From the NCBI RefSeq assembly GCF_900090315.1, contig NZ_FMHZ01000002.1:3938501-4002500 (forward strand): a DNA stretch of 64,000 bases, written 5' to 3'. This document shows positions 48,378 through 57,133 of the stretch, in pieces. Source of the DNA: Micromonospora citrea. Lineage in GTDB: Bacteria > Actinomycetota > Actinomycetes > Mycobacteriales > Micromonosporaceae. Both the position numbers and the translations under genes were made by a program. How positions within the stretch are numbered: position 1 is the stretch's first letter; every line of letters starts with the position of its first letter. The notes under the pieces are model-generated. The model did not search any database. It was not told the origin of the DNA and saw nothing but the letters and a program-made list of their open reading frames with translations.

Positions 48378-49862
48378 GTGCAGCGTGATCAGTTGCTCGC
48401 GGGCCGCTACCGGCTCGGCGAGCGCCTCGGCAAGGGCGGCATGTCCGTGGTCCACCGGGCACACGACGAGGTGCTGGAACGCGACGTCGCGGTGAAGGTG
48501 CTCGTCGCGGCCGACCAGTCGGCGCGGCGGCGGATCCAGGACGAGGCGAAGGCGGCGGCCCGGCTCTCGCACCCGAACGTCACCGGCGTCTACGACTACG
48601 GAGAGTCCCTCCTCCACGGCCGGTGGGTGCCCTTCGTCGTCATGGAGCTGCTCTCCGGCCGTACGCTCGCGCAGCGGCTGGCGGCCGGGCCGCTGCCGCC
48701 CCGGGAGGCCGTGCGGGTGTGCGCCGAGGTGGCCGCCGGCTTGGCCGCAGCCCACGCCCAGGGGCTGGTGCACCGCGACGTCAAGCCCGAGAACGTCGTG
48801 CTGGCCCCGACGGGCGCGAAGGTGGTCGACTTCGGCATCGCGGCCGTCGCCGGCGCACCCGAGATCGACTTCGAGGGGCGGCTGCTCGGCACCCCGGCGT
48901 ACCTGGCTCCCGAGCGGCTCGCCGCCGGTGGGGTGTTGCCCGCCTCCGACGTCTACGCGCTCGGCCTGCTCGTGCACCAGGTGCTCACCGGGCGGCTGCC
49001 GTGGCACGGCGAGACGCAGACCGGGATGCTGCGCGCCCACGCGTACGCCGAGCCGGGCCCGCTGCCGGCGGTCGACGGCGTGCCCGCCGAGATCGGCCGG
49101 CTGTACCGGCGGTGCGTGGCGAAGGCGCCGGGTGACCGTCCCTCGGCCGCCGAGGTGGCGCGCGTGCTCACCGGCGCGCTCGCCCGGATGCCGGCGGCGG
49201 AGCCCGCGTCCGGGCCGGCGGACGGGCCGGTGCGGCCGCCGGGCGCCGCCGGGGTCGACGGCCGGCCGGCGCGCGGGGGCTGGGGGTCGCGGCGCGGTTC
49301 GCGGGTGGTGGCGGCGCTGGGCGCGGCGGTGGTCGGGGTGGTGGCGGTCGCCGGCACCCTCGGCGATGCCTCGGGCCGGCGGTCCGGCGCGGCCGACGAG
49401 CCGCGCACCGGCATCGGCACCGGCCCGGTGGGCTCCACCAGCGTCGCCCTGCCGGTCACCGCCGACGCGCCGAAGCGGCCGGCCGCCCCCGGCGCCGGCC
49501 CGCCGGTCGGGTCGGCGACGGCCGGCCGGTCCAGCCCGGGGCCGGTCGCGCCCAGCGCGGCGGCGCCCACCGGCGGCGGCCCGACCGCCCCGGCGCCCAC
49601 CGGCGGCGCCGAGCCGACCCCCGCCCGGCCGTCCGAGGTGGACGTCGTCGCCCGGGGCGGGGTGGTGACGGTCCGCTGCGACGGGAAGCTCGCCGTGGTG
49701 GTCGATGTCGCGCCGGCCGCCGGTCACCACGCGGAGGCGTATGCGCCGGGCCCGGCGCGGGAGGTGCGGGTCGAACTGGTCTCCGCCGAGAGTCGCAGCC
49801 TGGTCACCGTGCGCTGCGCCAACGGCCGCCCGGTGCCCCGGGTCAAGGAGAAGGGCCGGTAG
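48378..49862 (+). CDS. Eukaryote-like Ser/Thr protein kinase, membrane-anchored
   Basis: A 494-residue kinase. The glycine loop is LGKGGMSVVHRA, the ATP-binding Lys is in VAVKVLV, the catalytic loop is HRDVKPENVV, the metal motif is VVDFGIAAV and the activation segment ends in GTPAYLAPERLA. The kinase domain ends near residue 275. A Pro/Gly-rich juxtamembrane stretch, one membrane helix near residues 310-330 and an extracytoplasmic Pro/Ala/Gly-rich region follow, with a small C-terminal beta domain (VDVVARGGVVTVRCDGKL and VTVRCANG). PASTA repeats are absent. The GTG at 48378 begins VQRDQLLAGRY. Confidence 0.92.
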   Translation: MQRDQLLAGRYRLGERLGKGGMSVVHRAHDEVLERDVAVKVLVAADQSARRRIQDEAKAAARLSHPNVTGVYDYGESLLHGRWVPFVVMELLSGRTLAQRLAAGPLPPREAVRVCAEVAAGLAAAHAQGLVHRDVKPENVVLAPTGAKVVDFGIAAVAGAPEIDFEGRLLGTPAYLAPERLAAGGVLPASDVYALGLLVHQVLTGRLPWHGETQTGMLRAHAYAEPGPLPAVDGVPAEIGRLYRRCVAKAPGDRPSAAEVARVLTGALARMPAAEPASGPADGPVRPPGAAGVDGRPARGGWGSRRGSRVVAALGAAVVGVVAVAGTLGDASGRRSGAADEPRTGIGTGPVGSTSVALPVTADAPKRPAAPGAGPPVGSATAGRSSPGPVAPSAAAPTGGGPTAPAPTGGAEPTPARPSEVDVVARGGVVTVRCDGKLAVVVDVAPAAGHHAEAYAPGPAREVRVELVSAESRSLVTVRCANGRPVPRVKEKGR

Positions 49863-49955
49863 CCGCCGTCCGTGGCCCCGGCAGAGTGGGGCCGGCGGGC
49901 GCCGCGCCGGGAGTCGTACCCCCGACGCGGCCCCCCGTTCCCGCCGGCCGGCCCG

Positions 49956-50399
49956 TCACCGCCCGGCCAGCGCCGCCCAGCTCGGGGTCGCCGGCTCGCG
50001 CCGCAGCGGCATGCCCGCCTCGGCCGGCGTCCGGTCGCCCTTGCGCTGGTTGCACTCGTAGCAGGCGGCGGTCGTGTTCCGCCACGTGTTCCGGCCGCCG
50101 CGTGAGCGGGGCAGGATGTGGTCGATCGTGCCGGCCGGCCCCCCGCAGTACGCGCAGCACCGCCCGTCCCGCCGCAGCACCCCGGCCCGCGACCAGGCCG
50201 GTCCGGCGCTGAAGCGCCAGCGGGTCACCACGTAGCGGACGAGGCGGACCACCCGGGGAACGGGGAAGACCCCGATCAGCCGGTCCGGTTCGGCCTCGTG
50301 GATCTCGGCGACCCGGCGGCAGAGCATCCGGATCGCGTGCTGAACGGTGACCCGGTGCAGCGGGCCGAGGTCGGCGTTGACGACGAGGACGGCGTCCAC
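49956..50399 (-). CDS. HNH endonuclease family protein
   Basis: A 147-residue protein. The N-terminal half (VLVVNADLGPLHRVTVQHAI) is typical of small actinobacterial HNH proteins. The HNH core is CAYCGGPAGTIDHILPRSRG followed by NTTAACYECNQRKGDRTP: the CXXC pairs bind zinc and the D-H and N residues form the active site. The GTG start at 50399 has GGGAGA 5 bases upstream. This stand-alone family is common in actinobacteria and is not clearly part of a phage or restriction system here. Confidence 0.92.
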   Translation of the reverse strand: MDAVLVVNADLGPLHRVTVQHAIRMLCRRVAEIHEAEPDRLIGVFPVPRVVRLVRYVVTRWRFSAGPAWSRAGVLRRDGRCCAYCGGPAGTIDHILPRSRGGRNTWRNTTAACYECNQRKGDRTPAEAGMPLRREPATPSWAALAGR

Positions 50400-50503
50400 C
50401 GGTGTCTCCCTTCGTGGCGGTGACGGTCTCGCCGGGCCGGACAGCGAAAAGCCGCCCGGTCCGGGTGGTGCGGACGGGCGGCTCGACGTCGTGCGGGCAC
50501 GCG

Positions 50504-50614
50504 TCAGTCGGGCCGGCCGCCCCCGGGGCCTTCGGCGCGGCAACCACCGCCGGACGCCGGGCGCGCCCGGCCGGGCAGCCACGACGGCACGCGGCTGACG
50601 TGCGACATCGACAT
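50504..50614 (-). CDS. Possible 36-residue peptide
   Basis: A short frame beginning MSMSHVSRVPSWLPGRARP and ending GGGRPD. CCGGGAG lies about 6 bases before the ATG, a good ribosome site, and the frame fits in the gap between the HNH gene and the membrane protein. There is one Cys and no signal peptide. Such short frames arise by chance at high GC, so this is weak. Confidence 0.3.
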   Translation of the reverse strand: MSMSHVSRVPSWLPGRARPASGGGCRAEGPGGGRPD

Positions 50615-50649
50615 GACCGGCTCCCGGAACGGTGGTTGACCTTGCGGGA

Positions 50650-51819
50650 TCACGGTAGGTCGGCGGGCGACAGACCGGCAACGGATTTCGATCGAGGGGC
50701 CGCCTCGTCGGGGCGGCGCTGCCGGCGTGCCCGGCCGGCGGCCCGCGCGGCGGCCAGCGGCCGGTCGATCCGCAGCGCCATCCGCACGGTCAGCTCGCTC
50801 TCCAGCAGCGGCCGGTTGACCTCCCCGGCGACCGTCAGCGCCGGCCCGGAGACCGTGCGCCAGATCGCGGCCAGCCCCGCGCCCAGCCCGAGCAGGGCCA
50901 CGGCGGCCCGGGTCGCCGGCGAGCCGGCCGCCGCGAGCGCGCTCACCCCCACCACGGCGAACAGCACCGCCAGCAGCGGTACGAGCACCGGCCAGAAGAT
51001 CCCCCGGGCGGCCTGCACGACCAGCCGCCGATCCCGGATGATCAGGTTGCGGGCGACGACCGCGTAGTCCTCCTCGTCCAGCAGGTCCCTGGGGTGCAGG
51101 CCGCCGGTGAGCACGCCCCGCCACAGTTCGCCCTGGTTGCGCAGCTCCCGGGCGAGGTCGGGCAGCCCCGCCTCGGTGGGGTCGCCGACGCCCGCCCGGG
51201 CGGCCGCCGACGCCCACGTGGCCAGCGACCGGCGGACCACCGCGGCCGAGTACGGGGGCAGCACGCTGGCCAGCTCGCCGAGCCACCGGCTGAGCTGGAC
51301 CTGCCGGCCCCCGAAGCGGCGGGTGACCTGCTCGGCGTCGCCGTGCCGGACGGTGTCGGCCAGCGAACGCCCCAGCCGGTACGCCAGCCCCACCCGGTGG
51401 TTGGTCGCCATCGTCCAGCGCAGCACGTCCACGTTCAGGTCGTCGAGGGCGAGCAGCAGGTCGTCCCGGACGCCGCCGGTCACCCGGTCCCGCGCGTCGG
51501 CGGTGCACGGCGCGGGGCCGTCGCGGCGGGTCAGCTCGGCGATCTGGCCGAGCGCCACCTCGACCCCGTCGAGGTACATCTGCATGCGCCGCCGCCCCGA
51601 CATCTCGGTCAGGTTGGACAGTTTCGCCGGGGCGCCCGCCGGGCGGTCGTCCCCGGCGTCGAGCGGCTCGGCGGTCTGCGCGTGGTGGTACGCGTCGGCC
51701 ATCCACCAGCCCAGCCGCAGGGCGGTCACGATGCAGGCCCGCTCGTCCCGGATCAGCGGGTACGCGTCGTCCCGCGGCACGTCGGGGACGAGCGGCCCGT
51801 CGTCCCCGCGCGGCGACAT
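50650..51819 (-). CDS. Membrane protein of unknown function
   Basis: A 389-residue protein. The N-terminal 270 residues are mainly helical and soluble (DERACIVTALRLGWWMADAY, MSGRRRMQMYLDGVEVALG, SRWLGELASVLPPY). Two hydrophobic segments follow (IFWPVLVPLLAVLFAVVGVS and AAVALLGLGAGLAAIW), then a basic tail. No family could be named. The ATG at 51819 is preferred because GGGAGG lies 7 bases upstream; a GTG at 51840 is possible. It is transcribed in the same direction as the CrtU-like gene, 70 bases away. Confidence 0.75.
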   Translation of the reverse strand: MSPRGDDGPLVPDVPRDDAYPLIRDERACIVTALRLGWWMADAYHHAQTAEPLDAGDDRPAGAPAKLSNLTEMSGRRRMQMYLDGVEVALGQIAELTRRDGPAPCTADARDRVTGGVRDDLLLALDDLNVDVLRWTMATNHRVGLAYRLGRSLADTVRHGDAEQVTRRFGGRQVQLSRWLGELASVLPPYSAAVVRRSLATWASAAARAGVGDPTEAGLPDLARELRNQGELWRGVLTGGLHPRDLLDEEDYAVVARNLIIRDRRLVVQAARGIFWPVLVPLLAVLFAVVGVSALAAAGSPATRAAVALLGLGAGLAAIWRTVSGPALTVAGEVNRPLLESELTVRMALRIDRPLAAARAAGRARRQRRPDEAAPRSKSVAGLSPADLP

Positions 51820-51889
51820 CCCCGTGACCTCCCGGCTCACCCCAGAAGATCAGCCTAGGCGAGCCCGCTGACCTTTTTGCCCGGTTTGC

Positions 51890-53422
51890 TCATCCCCGTC
51901 GGGCGAGCAGGCCACGCGGGCGGATCGAGCGGACCGGCTCGGCCGCGCCGCCCTCCGCCCGCAGGATGTGGTTGGCCGCCAGGATCCCCGTCGCCGCCGA
52001 CCGTTCCATCAGCGCGCTCGGGAACTCCGTCCGGACGCCGTCGCCGGCCAGGTAGAGCCCGTCCGCGTCGGTGCGCACCCCCGGCCGCCGGGCGTGGCCG
52101 CCGGGCGTGAAGGCGGGCGCCTGCGCCTCCACCCGGGCGCGCAGCTCCCGCACCCGCAGCCGGGCCGCCTCCGGCCAGAGCGCAATCAGCTCGGCCCGCA
52201 TCCGCTCGGCCAGCTCCCCGGCGGGCACGCCCTCCTCGCAGGCGTACGCGTGCAGCTCCACCACCGAGCCGCCGGTGCGCTGCGCCCAGCGGCGGGACTC
52301 GTTCTCCAGCCGGTGGTAGAGGGTCACCGAGTCCAGGGTGGGCTGCCGGGACACGCCGCTGAACACCGCCCGGTCGGCGGCGACGTCCCCGTCGCACCAG
52401 TAGCGGGCCACCGCGTACGGCGGGCCGGGCCGGCCGAACGCGGGCATCCGCTCCACCAGCGCGGGCGCGTGGTCGGCCAGGTCGGGCGAGGCCGCGACCA
52501 GCGCGGCCAGGGCTGGCGGGTCGACGGCGAGCACGACGTGCCGGGCCGGGTACGACGTGCCGTCGGCGGTCGCCACCCGCCAGCCCTCGCCGTCGCGGGT
52601 CAGCGCGGTGGCGGCGGCGCCCGTGAACACCCGGCCGCCGTGCTTCTCGACGTGCCGGGTCAGCGGGTCCCAGATCGCGGTCGCGTAGTCCTCGTCGGGA
52701 CAGTCGAAGGCCAGCCCCTCCGGATTGCCCAGCAGATAGAAGTGGAACTGGGCGATCATCTCGGCGGCCGACATCTCCGCCTCGTGGTTGAAGAACGAGT
52801 GGGAGAAGACCTCGAAGAGCATCGCGCGGGCCCGGTCGGGCAGCCGCAGCGAGGTGAGCAGCTCGTCGGCGGTGGTGTCGTCGAACTCGGCGTAGGTGCG
52901 CGCCGGGTCGTACGCGAGCAGCGGCAGCGCCGCGTCGCGGTCCATCCCGCGCAGGTCGCGCAGGCGCAGGCTGGGGCTGCGCAGCAGCAGTGCCAGCAGG
53001 TTCGCCGGCGGCGCGGGCGGCAGCCTGCCGAACTCCTCGGTCGGCCACCGTTCGCTGAGGATCGGGTAGCCCGGGACCGGCTTGAGGAACCCCAGCCCCG
53101 GGTCGGCGCGGCGCAGGATCGACCGCCAGTTGTAGTACTGCCGGAAGAACGCGTGGAAGCCGTGCTCGTTCATCTGCCGGCTGCCGTCGGCCAGCGTCTC
53201 CGGCCAGGCCCCGAGCCGGCCGCCGAGCGTCGGCGCGGCCTCCAGCACCGTCACCGCCACCCCGCGCTCGGCGAGCACCACCGCCGCCGACATGCCGGCG
53301 ATCCCGCCGCCGACCACCACCGCCTCGACCCGGCCCGGCACGCGGGGGGCGCCACCACCGCCCGGGTCCACCTCGTGCTCGCGTACGCCGACGAGCCGAC
53401 CGACCACTTGCGACAGCGCCAT
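51890..53422 (-). CDS. FAD-dependent oxidoreductase, CrtU/phytoene-desaturase-like
   Basis: A 510-residue flavoprotein. The FAD dinucleotide fold is VVVGGGIAGMSAAVVLAERG near residue 33, followed by GGRLGAWPETL. NEHGFHAFFRQYYNWRSIL near residue 90 resembles CrtU, the carotene desaturase/methyltransferase of isorenieratene synthesis. The C-terminal FAD contact is LYLAGDGVRTEFPSALMERS. No other carotenoid gene lies in the window, so the substrate is uncertain. The ATG at 53422 has GGGAAGG about 8 bases upstream; a GTG two codons earlier is the alternative. Confidence 0.85.
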   Translation of the reverse strand: MALSQVVGRLVGVREHEVDPGGGGAPRVPGRVEAVVVGGGIAGMSAAVVLAERGVAVTVLEAAPTLGGRLGAWPETLADGSRQMNEHGFHAFFRQYYNWRSILRRADPGLGFLKPVPGYPILSERWPTEEFGRLPPAPPANLLALLLRSPSLRLRDLRGMDRDAALPLLAYDPARTYAEFDDTTADELLTSLRLPDRARAMLFEVFSHSFFNHEAEMSAAEMIAQFHFYLLGNPEGLAFDCPDEDYATAIWDPLTRHVEKHGGRVFTGAAATALTRDGEGWRVATADGTSYPARHVVLAVDPPALAALVAASPDLADHAPALVERMPAFGRPGPPYAVARYWCDGDVAADRAVFSGVSRQPTLDSVTLYHRLENESRRWAQRTGGSVVELHAYACEEGVPAGELAERMRAELIALWPEAARLRVRELRARVEAQAPAFTPGGHARRPGVRTDADGLYLAGDGVRTEFPSALMERSAATGILAANHILRAEGGAAEPVRSIRPRGLLARRG

Positions 53423-53462
53423 GTGCACCTTCCCGCCCGGGGTGGAACCCCAGTCTGCCCGC

Positions 53463-53957
53463 TCAGGCGTCGGGCGGCAGCAGACAGCGCCGTTCCCGAT
53501 CCGAGGCGGGCCAGACGTACTCCAGGTCGGGCGGGACGTCGTCGCCGAAGATCGGGCCGTAGTGCCCCGGGTCCTTACGCAGCAGCGACGAGCGGTGGCT
53601 CAGGTGCAGGTCGTCGCGGCCCAGCCAGGGCGGCAGCTCCCCGGCCTCGGCCAGCTCCGCCTGGGTGCGCACCCGGGTCAGGCCGCAGGCGGCGGCGAGG
53701 TCGGCGGTCATCGTGGTCGCGCAGGTGTCGGCCCGGCCCGGCTCGGACCAGACCGCGCACATGTCCAGCCCGTACCGGGTCAGGGCCTCCTCGTACCCGG
53801 CCCACATCTTCACCGCCGGGTGGTTGCGCCAGCCGTACGTGGGGCGGGTGAGCCCGCGCAGCACCTGGATGGTCTCCACCCGCTGCTTGCCCAGCCGCTT
53901 CTGGTCCAGCGTCCGGGCGCTGGCCAGGAAGTCCGGGTACGGCAGGAACGTCTGCAT
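53463..53957 (-). CDS. MSMEG_6728-family protein, pyrimidine-dimer glycosylase-like
   Basis: A 164-residue protein. The start MQTFLPYPDFLASARTLDQK is diagnostic of a small actinobacterial family whose N-terminus resembles T4 DenV-type pyrimidine-dimer glycosylases (MQTFLP, RLGKQRVE, GWRNHPAVKMWAGYEEAL). Activity has not been deduced from sequence, and a DNA-repair role is only suggested. It is convergent with no neighbour and starts 123 bases from the channel-like gene on the other strand. No ribosome site is obvious. Confidence 0.8.
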   Translation of the reverse strand: MQTFLPYPDFLASARTLDQKRLGKQRVETIQVLRGLTRPTYGWRNHPAVKMWAGYEEALTRYGLDMCAVWSEPGRADTCATTMTADLAAACGLTRVRTQAELAEAGELPPWLGRDDLHLSHRSSLLRKDPGHYGPIFGDDVPPDLEYVWPASDRERRCLLPPDA

Positions 53958-54079
53958 GCCGCTGGTCTACCCGCCAACGGGCCGGGGAATCTGCCGGAAC
54001 CGGCGGCGACCCGCCGGGCGACCAGCATTCGTGATCACGGGGCTGCGCGGCGTGCGATCGGCTGACTACCATGCGGCAC

Positions 54080-55861
54080 ATGGCGGAGCCCCTGCTGGAT
54101 CGTGCGCGGCGGGCGGGGCGTCGGCTCCGGGTCAACGGGGACGCGCGGGCGCACTACGTGGTCTGCGGCCGCGACGCCCTGGCCTACTGGGTGGTGCGGG
54201 CGCTGCTCGCCACCGAGCTCCAGGCGACCGGCCGCGTCCGGATCACCCTGGTGGTGCCGGAGCGCCCGCGCTCCGACGAGCCGGACGGGCGGGACCTGCA
54301 GGGCGTCGAGGTGGTGCGGGCCGACCGGCTCGACGAGGTCACCTTCCGGCGGGCCGGCCTGGCCGGCGCCGACGGGCTGGCCCTGCTGTACCAGGACGAC
54401 GTCGGCAACATGCACGCCGCGCTCTGCGCCCAGGAGGTCGAGCCCCGGCTGCGCCTGGTGGTGCGGATGTTCAACACCGGGCTCGCCAACGGGGTGCGGC
54501 AGATCTTCCCCGACTCGGCGGTGCTCTCCGACGCGTCGATGGCCGCCCCCGCCTTCGTGGCCGCCGCGCTCGGTGAGGTCGCCCCCACCCACTTCCGGCA
54601 CGGCGGGCGCACCCTCTACGTGGCCCGCCGCGACGACGTACGCCAGAACGACGTGGTCTGCGGGGTGGCCGACACCCGCGACCCCCAGCAGGTCCGGGTG
54701 CTGCCCGCCGACGAGTCCGCCGCCGACGTGGTGCTCGCCGAGGCGACCGGGGCGCCGCCCGGCACCGAGGTGGCCGCGCGCCGGCTGGTCCGGGCCCGGC
54801 GGCGGCGCCGCCCGTTCACGGTGCTGCTCCGCGCCGTACGCAGCTTCGCCACCCGCAAGATCGGCATCGCGGTCATCACGCTGCTCGCGGTGATCGGGGT
54901 GCTCGGCTGGCTCAACGGCCACGCCACCCACGCCAGCTGGGGCGACTCGCTCTACCTCACCCTCGTGACGACGCTGAGCGGGCAGGATCCGGACCCGAAC
55001 AAGCCGGTCGCCCAGCAGGTCATGCAGGTGGTGCTCAACCTCGCCGGGCTGGCGCTGATCCCGCTGATCACCGCCGTGGTGGTGGACGGCATCGTCAACG
55101 CCCGGCTGGCGCTGCACTCCGGCCGCATCCAGCCGGAACGCTCCCGGCACGTCGTGGTGGTCGGGCTGGGCAACGTCGGCACCCGGGTGATGGCCCAGCT
55201 CTGCGACTTCGGCGTCGAGGTGGTGGCCATCGACAAGGTGCCCGAGCCGCGCGGAGCCGCGCTGGCCCGGCGCCTCGGGGTGCCGCTGATCGTCGGCGAC
55301 GCCGCACTGGAGGAGACCCTCCAGGCGGCCTCGGTGGGCAACTGTCAGGCGCTGGTGGTGGTCTCCACCGACGACGAGACCAACCTCCAGGCGGCGCTGA
55401 ACGGCCGGGCCGTCAACCCGGAACTCCAGGTGGTGCTGCGCCTCTTCGACGGCCACTTCGCCGAGCGCGTCCAGCAGGCGTTCGGCATCGGCGTCTCGCG
55501 CAGCGTCTCCTACCTCGCCGCGCCGTCCTTCGCCGCCGCGCTGCTGGACCGGGCGGTGATCGCCACCATCCCCGTCGGCCGGCACGCGCTGCTGGTCACC
55601 CAGGTCTCCGTCGCCGCCGGCTCGTCGCTGGACGGGCGGCCGCTCGCCGCCGTCGGGCGCGCCGAGAGCGTGCGCCTGCTCGCGCACGCCCGGGCCGGGC
55701 AGCGCCTCGACTGGGCGCCCGACCCGCGCCTGGTGATCGTCGCGGGGGACCGGCTGACGGTGGTGGCCCGCCGGGCCGGCCTGAACGCCCTGCTCCGCGA
55801 GGCCGCGCCGCCCCCGCCGGAGGATCCGGTGACGCCGGCGCCCCGGCTGCCCGACGAGTGA
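54080..55861 (+). CDS. RCK-domain membrane protein with a degenerate ion-channel pore
   Basis: A 593-residue protein with the order RCK-2TM-RCK. The first TrkA-N-like domain is at residues 25-180 (HYVVCGRDALAYWVV). Two membrane helices near 261-280 (IGIAVITLLAVIGVLGWL) and 313-338 (VMQVVLNLAGLALIPLITAV) enclose a pore loop. A second Rossmann domain begins near 356 (HVVVVGLGNVGTRVMAQL), with TrkA-C at the end. Where potassium channels have TVGYG, this loop reads LVTTLSGQDPD, so potassium selectivity is doubtful. The ATG at 54080 follows TACCAT (54067-54072) by 7 bases; an earlier ATG at 54071 overlaps that hexamer. Confidence 0.85.
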   Translation: MAEPLLDRARRAGRRLRVNGDARAHYVVCGRDALAYWVVRALLATELQATGRVRITLVVPERPRSDEPDGRDLQGVEVVRADRLDEVTFRRAGLAGADGLALLYQDDVGNMHAALCAQEVEPRLRLVVRMFNTGLANGVRQIFPDSAVLSDASMAAPAFVAAALGEVAPTHFRHGGRTLYVARRDDVRQNDVVCGVADTRDPQQVRVLPADESAADVVLAEATGAPPGTEVAARRLVRARRRRRPFTVLLRAVRSFATRKIGIAVITLLAVIGVLGWLNGHATHASWGDSLYLTLVTTLSGQDPDPNKPVAQQVMQVVLNLAGLALIPLITAVVVDGIVNARLALHSGRIQPERSRHVVVVGLGNVGTRVMAQLCDFGVEVVAIDKVPEPRGAALARRLGVPLIVGDAALEETLQAASVGNCQALVVVSTDDETNLQAALNGRAVNPELQVVLRLFDGHFAERVQQAFGIGVSRSVSYLAAPSFAAALLDRAVIATIPVGRHALLVTQVSVAAGSSLDGRPLAAVGRAESVRLLAHARAGQRLDWAPDPRLVIVAGDRLTVVARRAGLNALLREAAPPPPEDPVTPAPRLPDE

Positions 55862-55885
55862 CGACCGCGCCGCGCCGCGACGCGG

Positions 55886-57124
55886 TCAGGCGCGCCGGGG
55901 GCGCAGGGCGTACCAGGCGGCGCCGACGGCCAGCACCGCGAAGCCCGCGAGGACGCTCGACAGCGGCAGGTTGACCGCGAGCAGCAGGCAGCCGGCCAGC
56001 CCCAGCACGGCGAGCGCCCGCACCGGCAGCCGCCGGGCCGGGTCGCGGCCCAGGGTCAGCGCGGCGGCGTTGGTGATCGCGTAGTAGACCAGCACCGTGC
56101 AACTGGAGAAGCCGATCGCGTCCCGCACGTCCCCGAGCAGCACGATCGTCACCACCACGGCGGCCACGGCCAGCTCGGCCCGGTGCGGCACCCGGCGCAC
56201 CGGGTGGACGGCGGCGAGCGCCCCGGGCAGGTCACGGCGGCGGGCCATCGCCAGCGCGGTGCGCCCCACCCCGGCGAGCAGGGAGAGCAGCACCCCGGTC
56301 ACCGCCACGGTCGCCCCGGCCCGGACGAGCCAGGCGAGGCCGGGCAGCCCGGCGGCCGTCACCACGTCGGCCAGGGGCGCGGCGGACGCGGCCAGCCGGT
56401 CGGCCCCGAGCACGCCGACGGCGACCACCGCCAGCACCAGGTAGACCGCCAGTACCACGCCCAGCGCCAGCGGCACCGCGCGGGGGATGGTCCGCTCCGG
56501 CTCGCGTACCTCCTCGCCGAGGGTGGCGACCCGCGCGTACCCGGCGAAGGCGAAGAAGAGCAGCCCGGCGGCGGTGAGCACGCCCCGCCCGGAGCCGTCG
56601 AGGTCGCCGAGCCGGTCCGGCGCCACGTCGCCGCTCGCCACGCCCGCCACCGCGACCAGGGCCAGCACCGCCAGCACCACGCCGACCAGCACCTTCGTCG
56701 CGGTCGCGGTCTTGCCGATGCCGCGCAGGTTCACGGCGGTCACCGCCAGCACCGCGCCGACGGCGACGAGCCGGGCCTGCCCCGGCCAGAGGTACGCCCC
56801 GATGGTCAGCGCCATCGCCGCGCAGCTCGCGGTCTTGCCGACCACGAAGCCCCAGCCGGCCAGGAAACCGGCGAACGGGCCGAGCCGCTCCCGGCCGTAC
56901 ACGTAGGTGCCGCCGGACTCCGGGTGGCGGGCCGCGAGCCGGGCCGAGCTGGTGGCGTTGCAGAATGCGATGAAGCCGGCCAGCACCAGGGCCGCCAGCA
57001 GCCCCGCCCCGCCGGCCGCCGCGGCGGCCGGCGCGAACACCACGAAGACGCCGGCGCCGAGCATCGAACCCAGCCCGATGACCACCGCGTCGGGTACGCC
57101 CAGCCGGCGCGCCAGTTGATCCAC
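55886..57124 (-). CDS. APC superfamily amino acid permease
   Basis: A 412-residue transporter with about 12 hydrophobic segments. IGLGSMLGAGVFVVFAPAA near residue 15 is the unwound TM1 motif of the amino acid-polyamine-organocation family, and LAARHPESGGTYVYGRERLG follows TM2. It lacks a large soluble domain. The exact substrate is unknown. TAGGGT (57131-57136 on the complement) lies 6 bases before the GTG, so leaderless. The PAP2 gene lies just upstream on the same strand, 9 bases away, but has its own -10. Confidence 0.93.
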   Translation of the reverse strand: MDQLARRLGVPDAVVIGLGSMLGAGVFVVFAPAAAAAGGAGLLAALVLAGFIAFCNATSSARLAARHPESGGTYVYGRERLGPFAGFLAGWGFVVGKTASCAAMALTIGAYLWPGQARLVAVGAVLAVTAVNLRGIGKTATATKVLVGVVLAVLALVAVAGVASGDVAPDRLGDLDGSGRGVLTAAGLLFFAFAGYARVATLGEEVREPERTIPRAVPLALGVVLAVYLVLAVVAVGVLGADRLAASAAPLADVVTAAGLPGLAWLVRAGATVAVTGVLLSLLAGVGRTALAMARRRDLPGALAAVHPVRRVPHRAELAVAAVVVTIVLLGDVRDAIGFSSCTVLVYYAITNAAALTLGRDPARRLPVRALAVLGLAGCLLLAVNLPLSSVLAGFAVLAVGAAWYALRPRRA

Positions 57125-57133
57125 GTCGGGACC

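Noticed and set aside
49956..50399. Prophage or intein marker from the HNH gene
   Set aside because: No phage structural, integrase or terminase genes are nearby; this HNH family is chromosomal in many actinobacteria.
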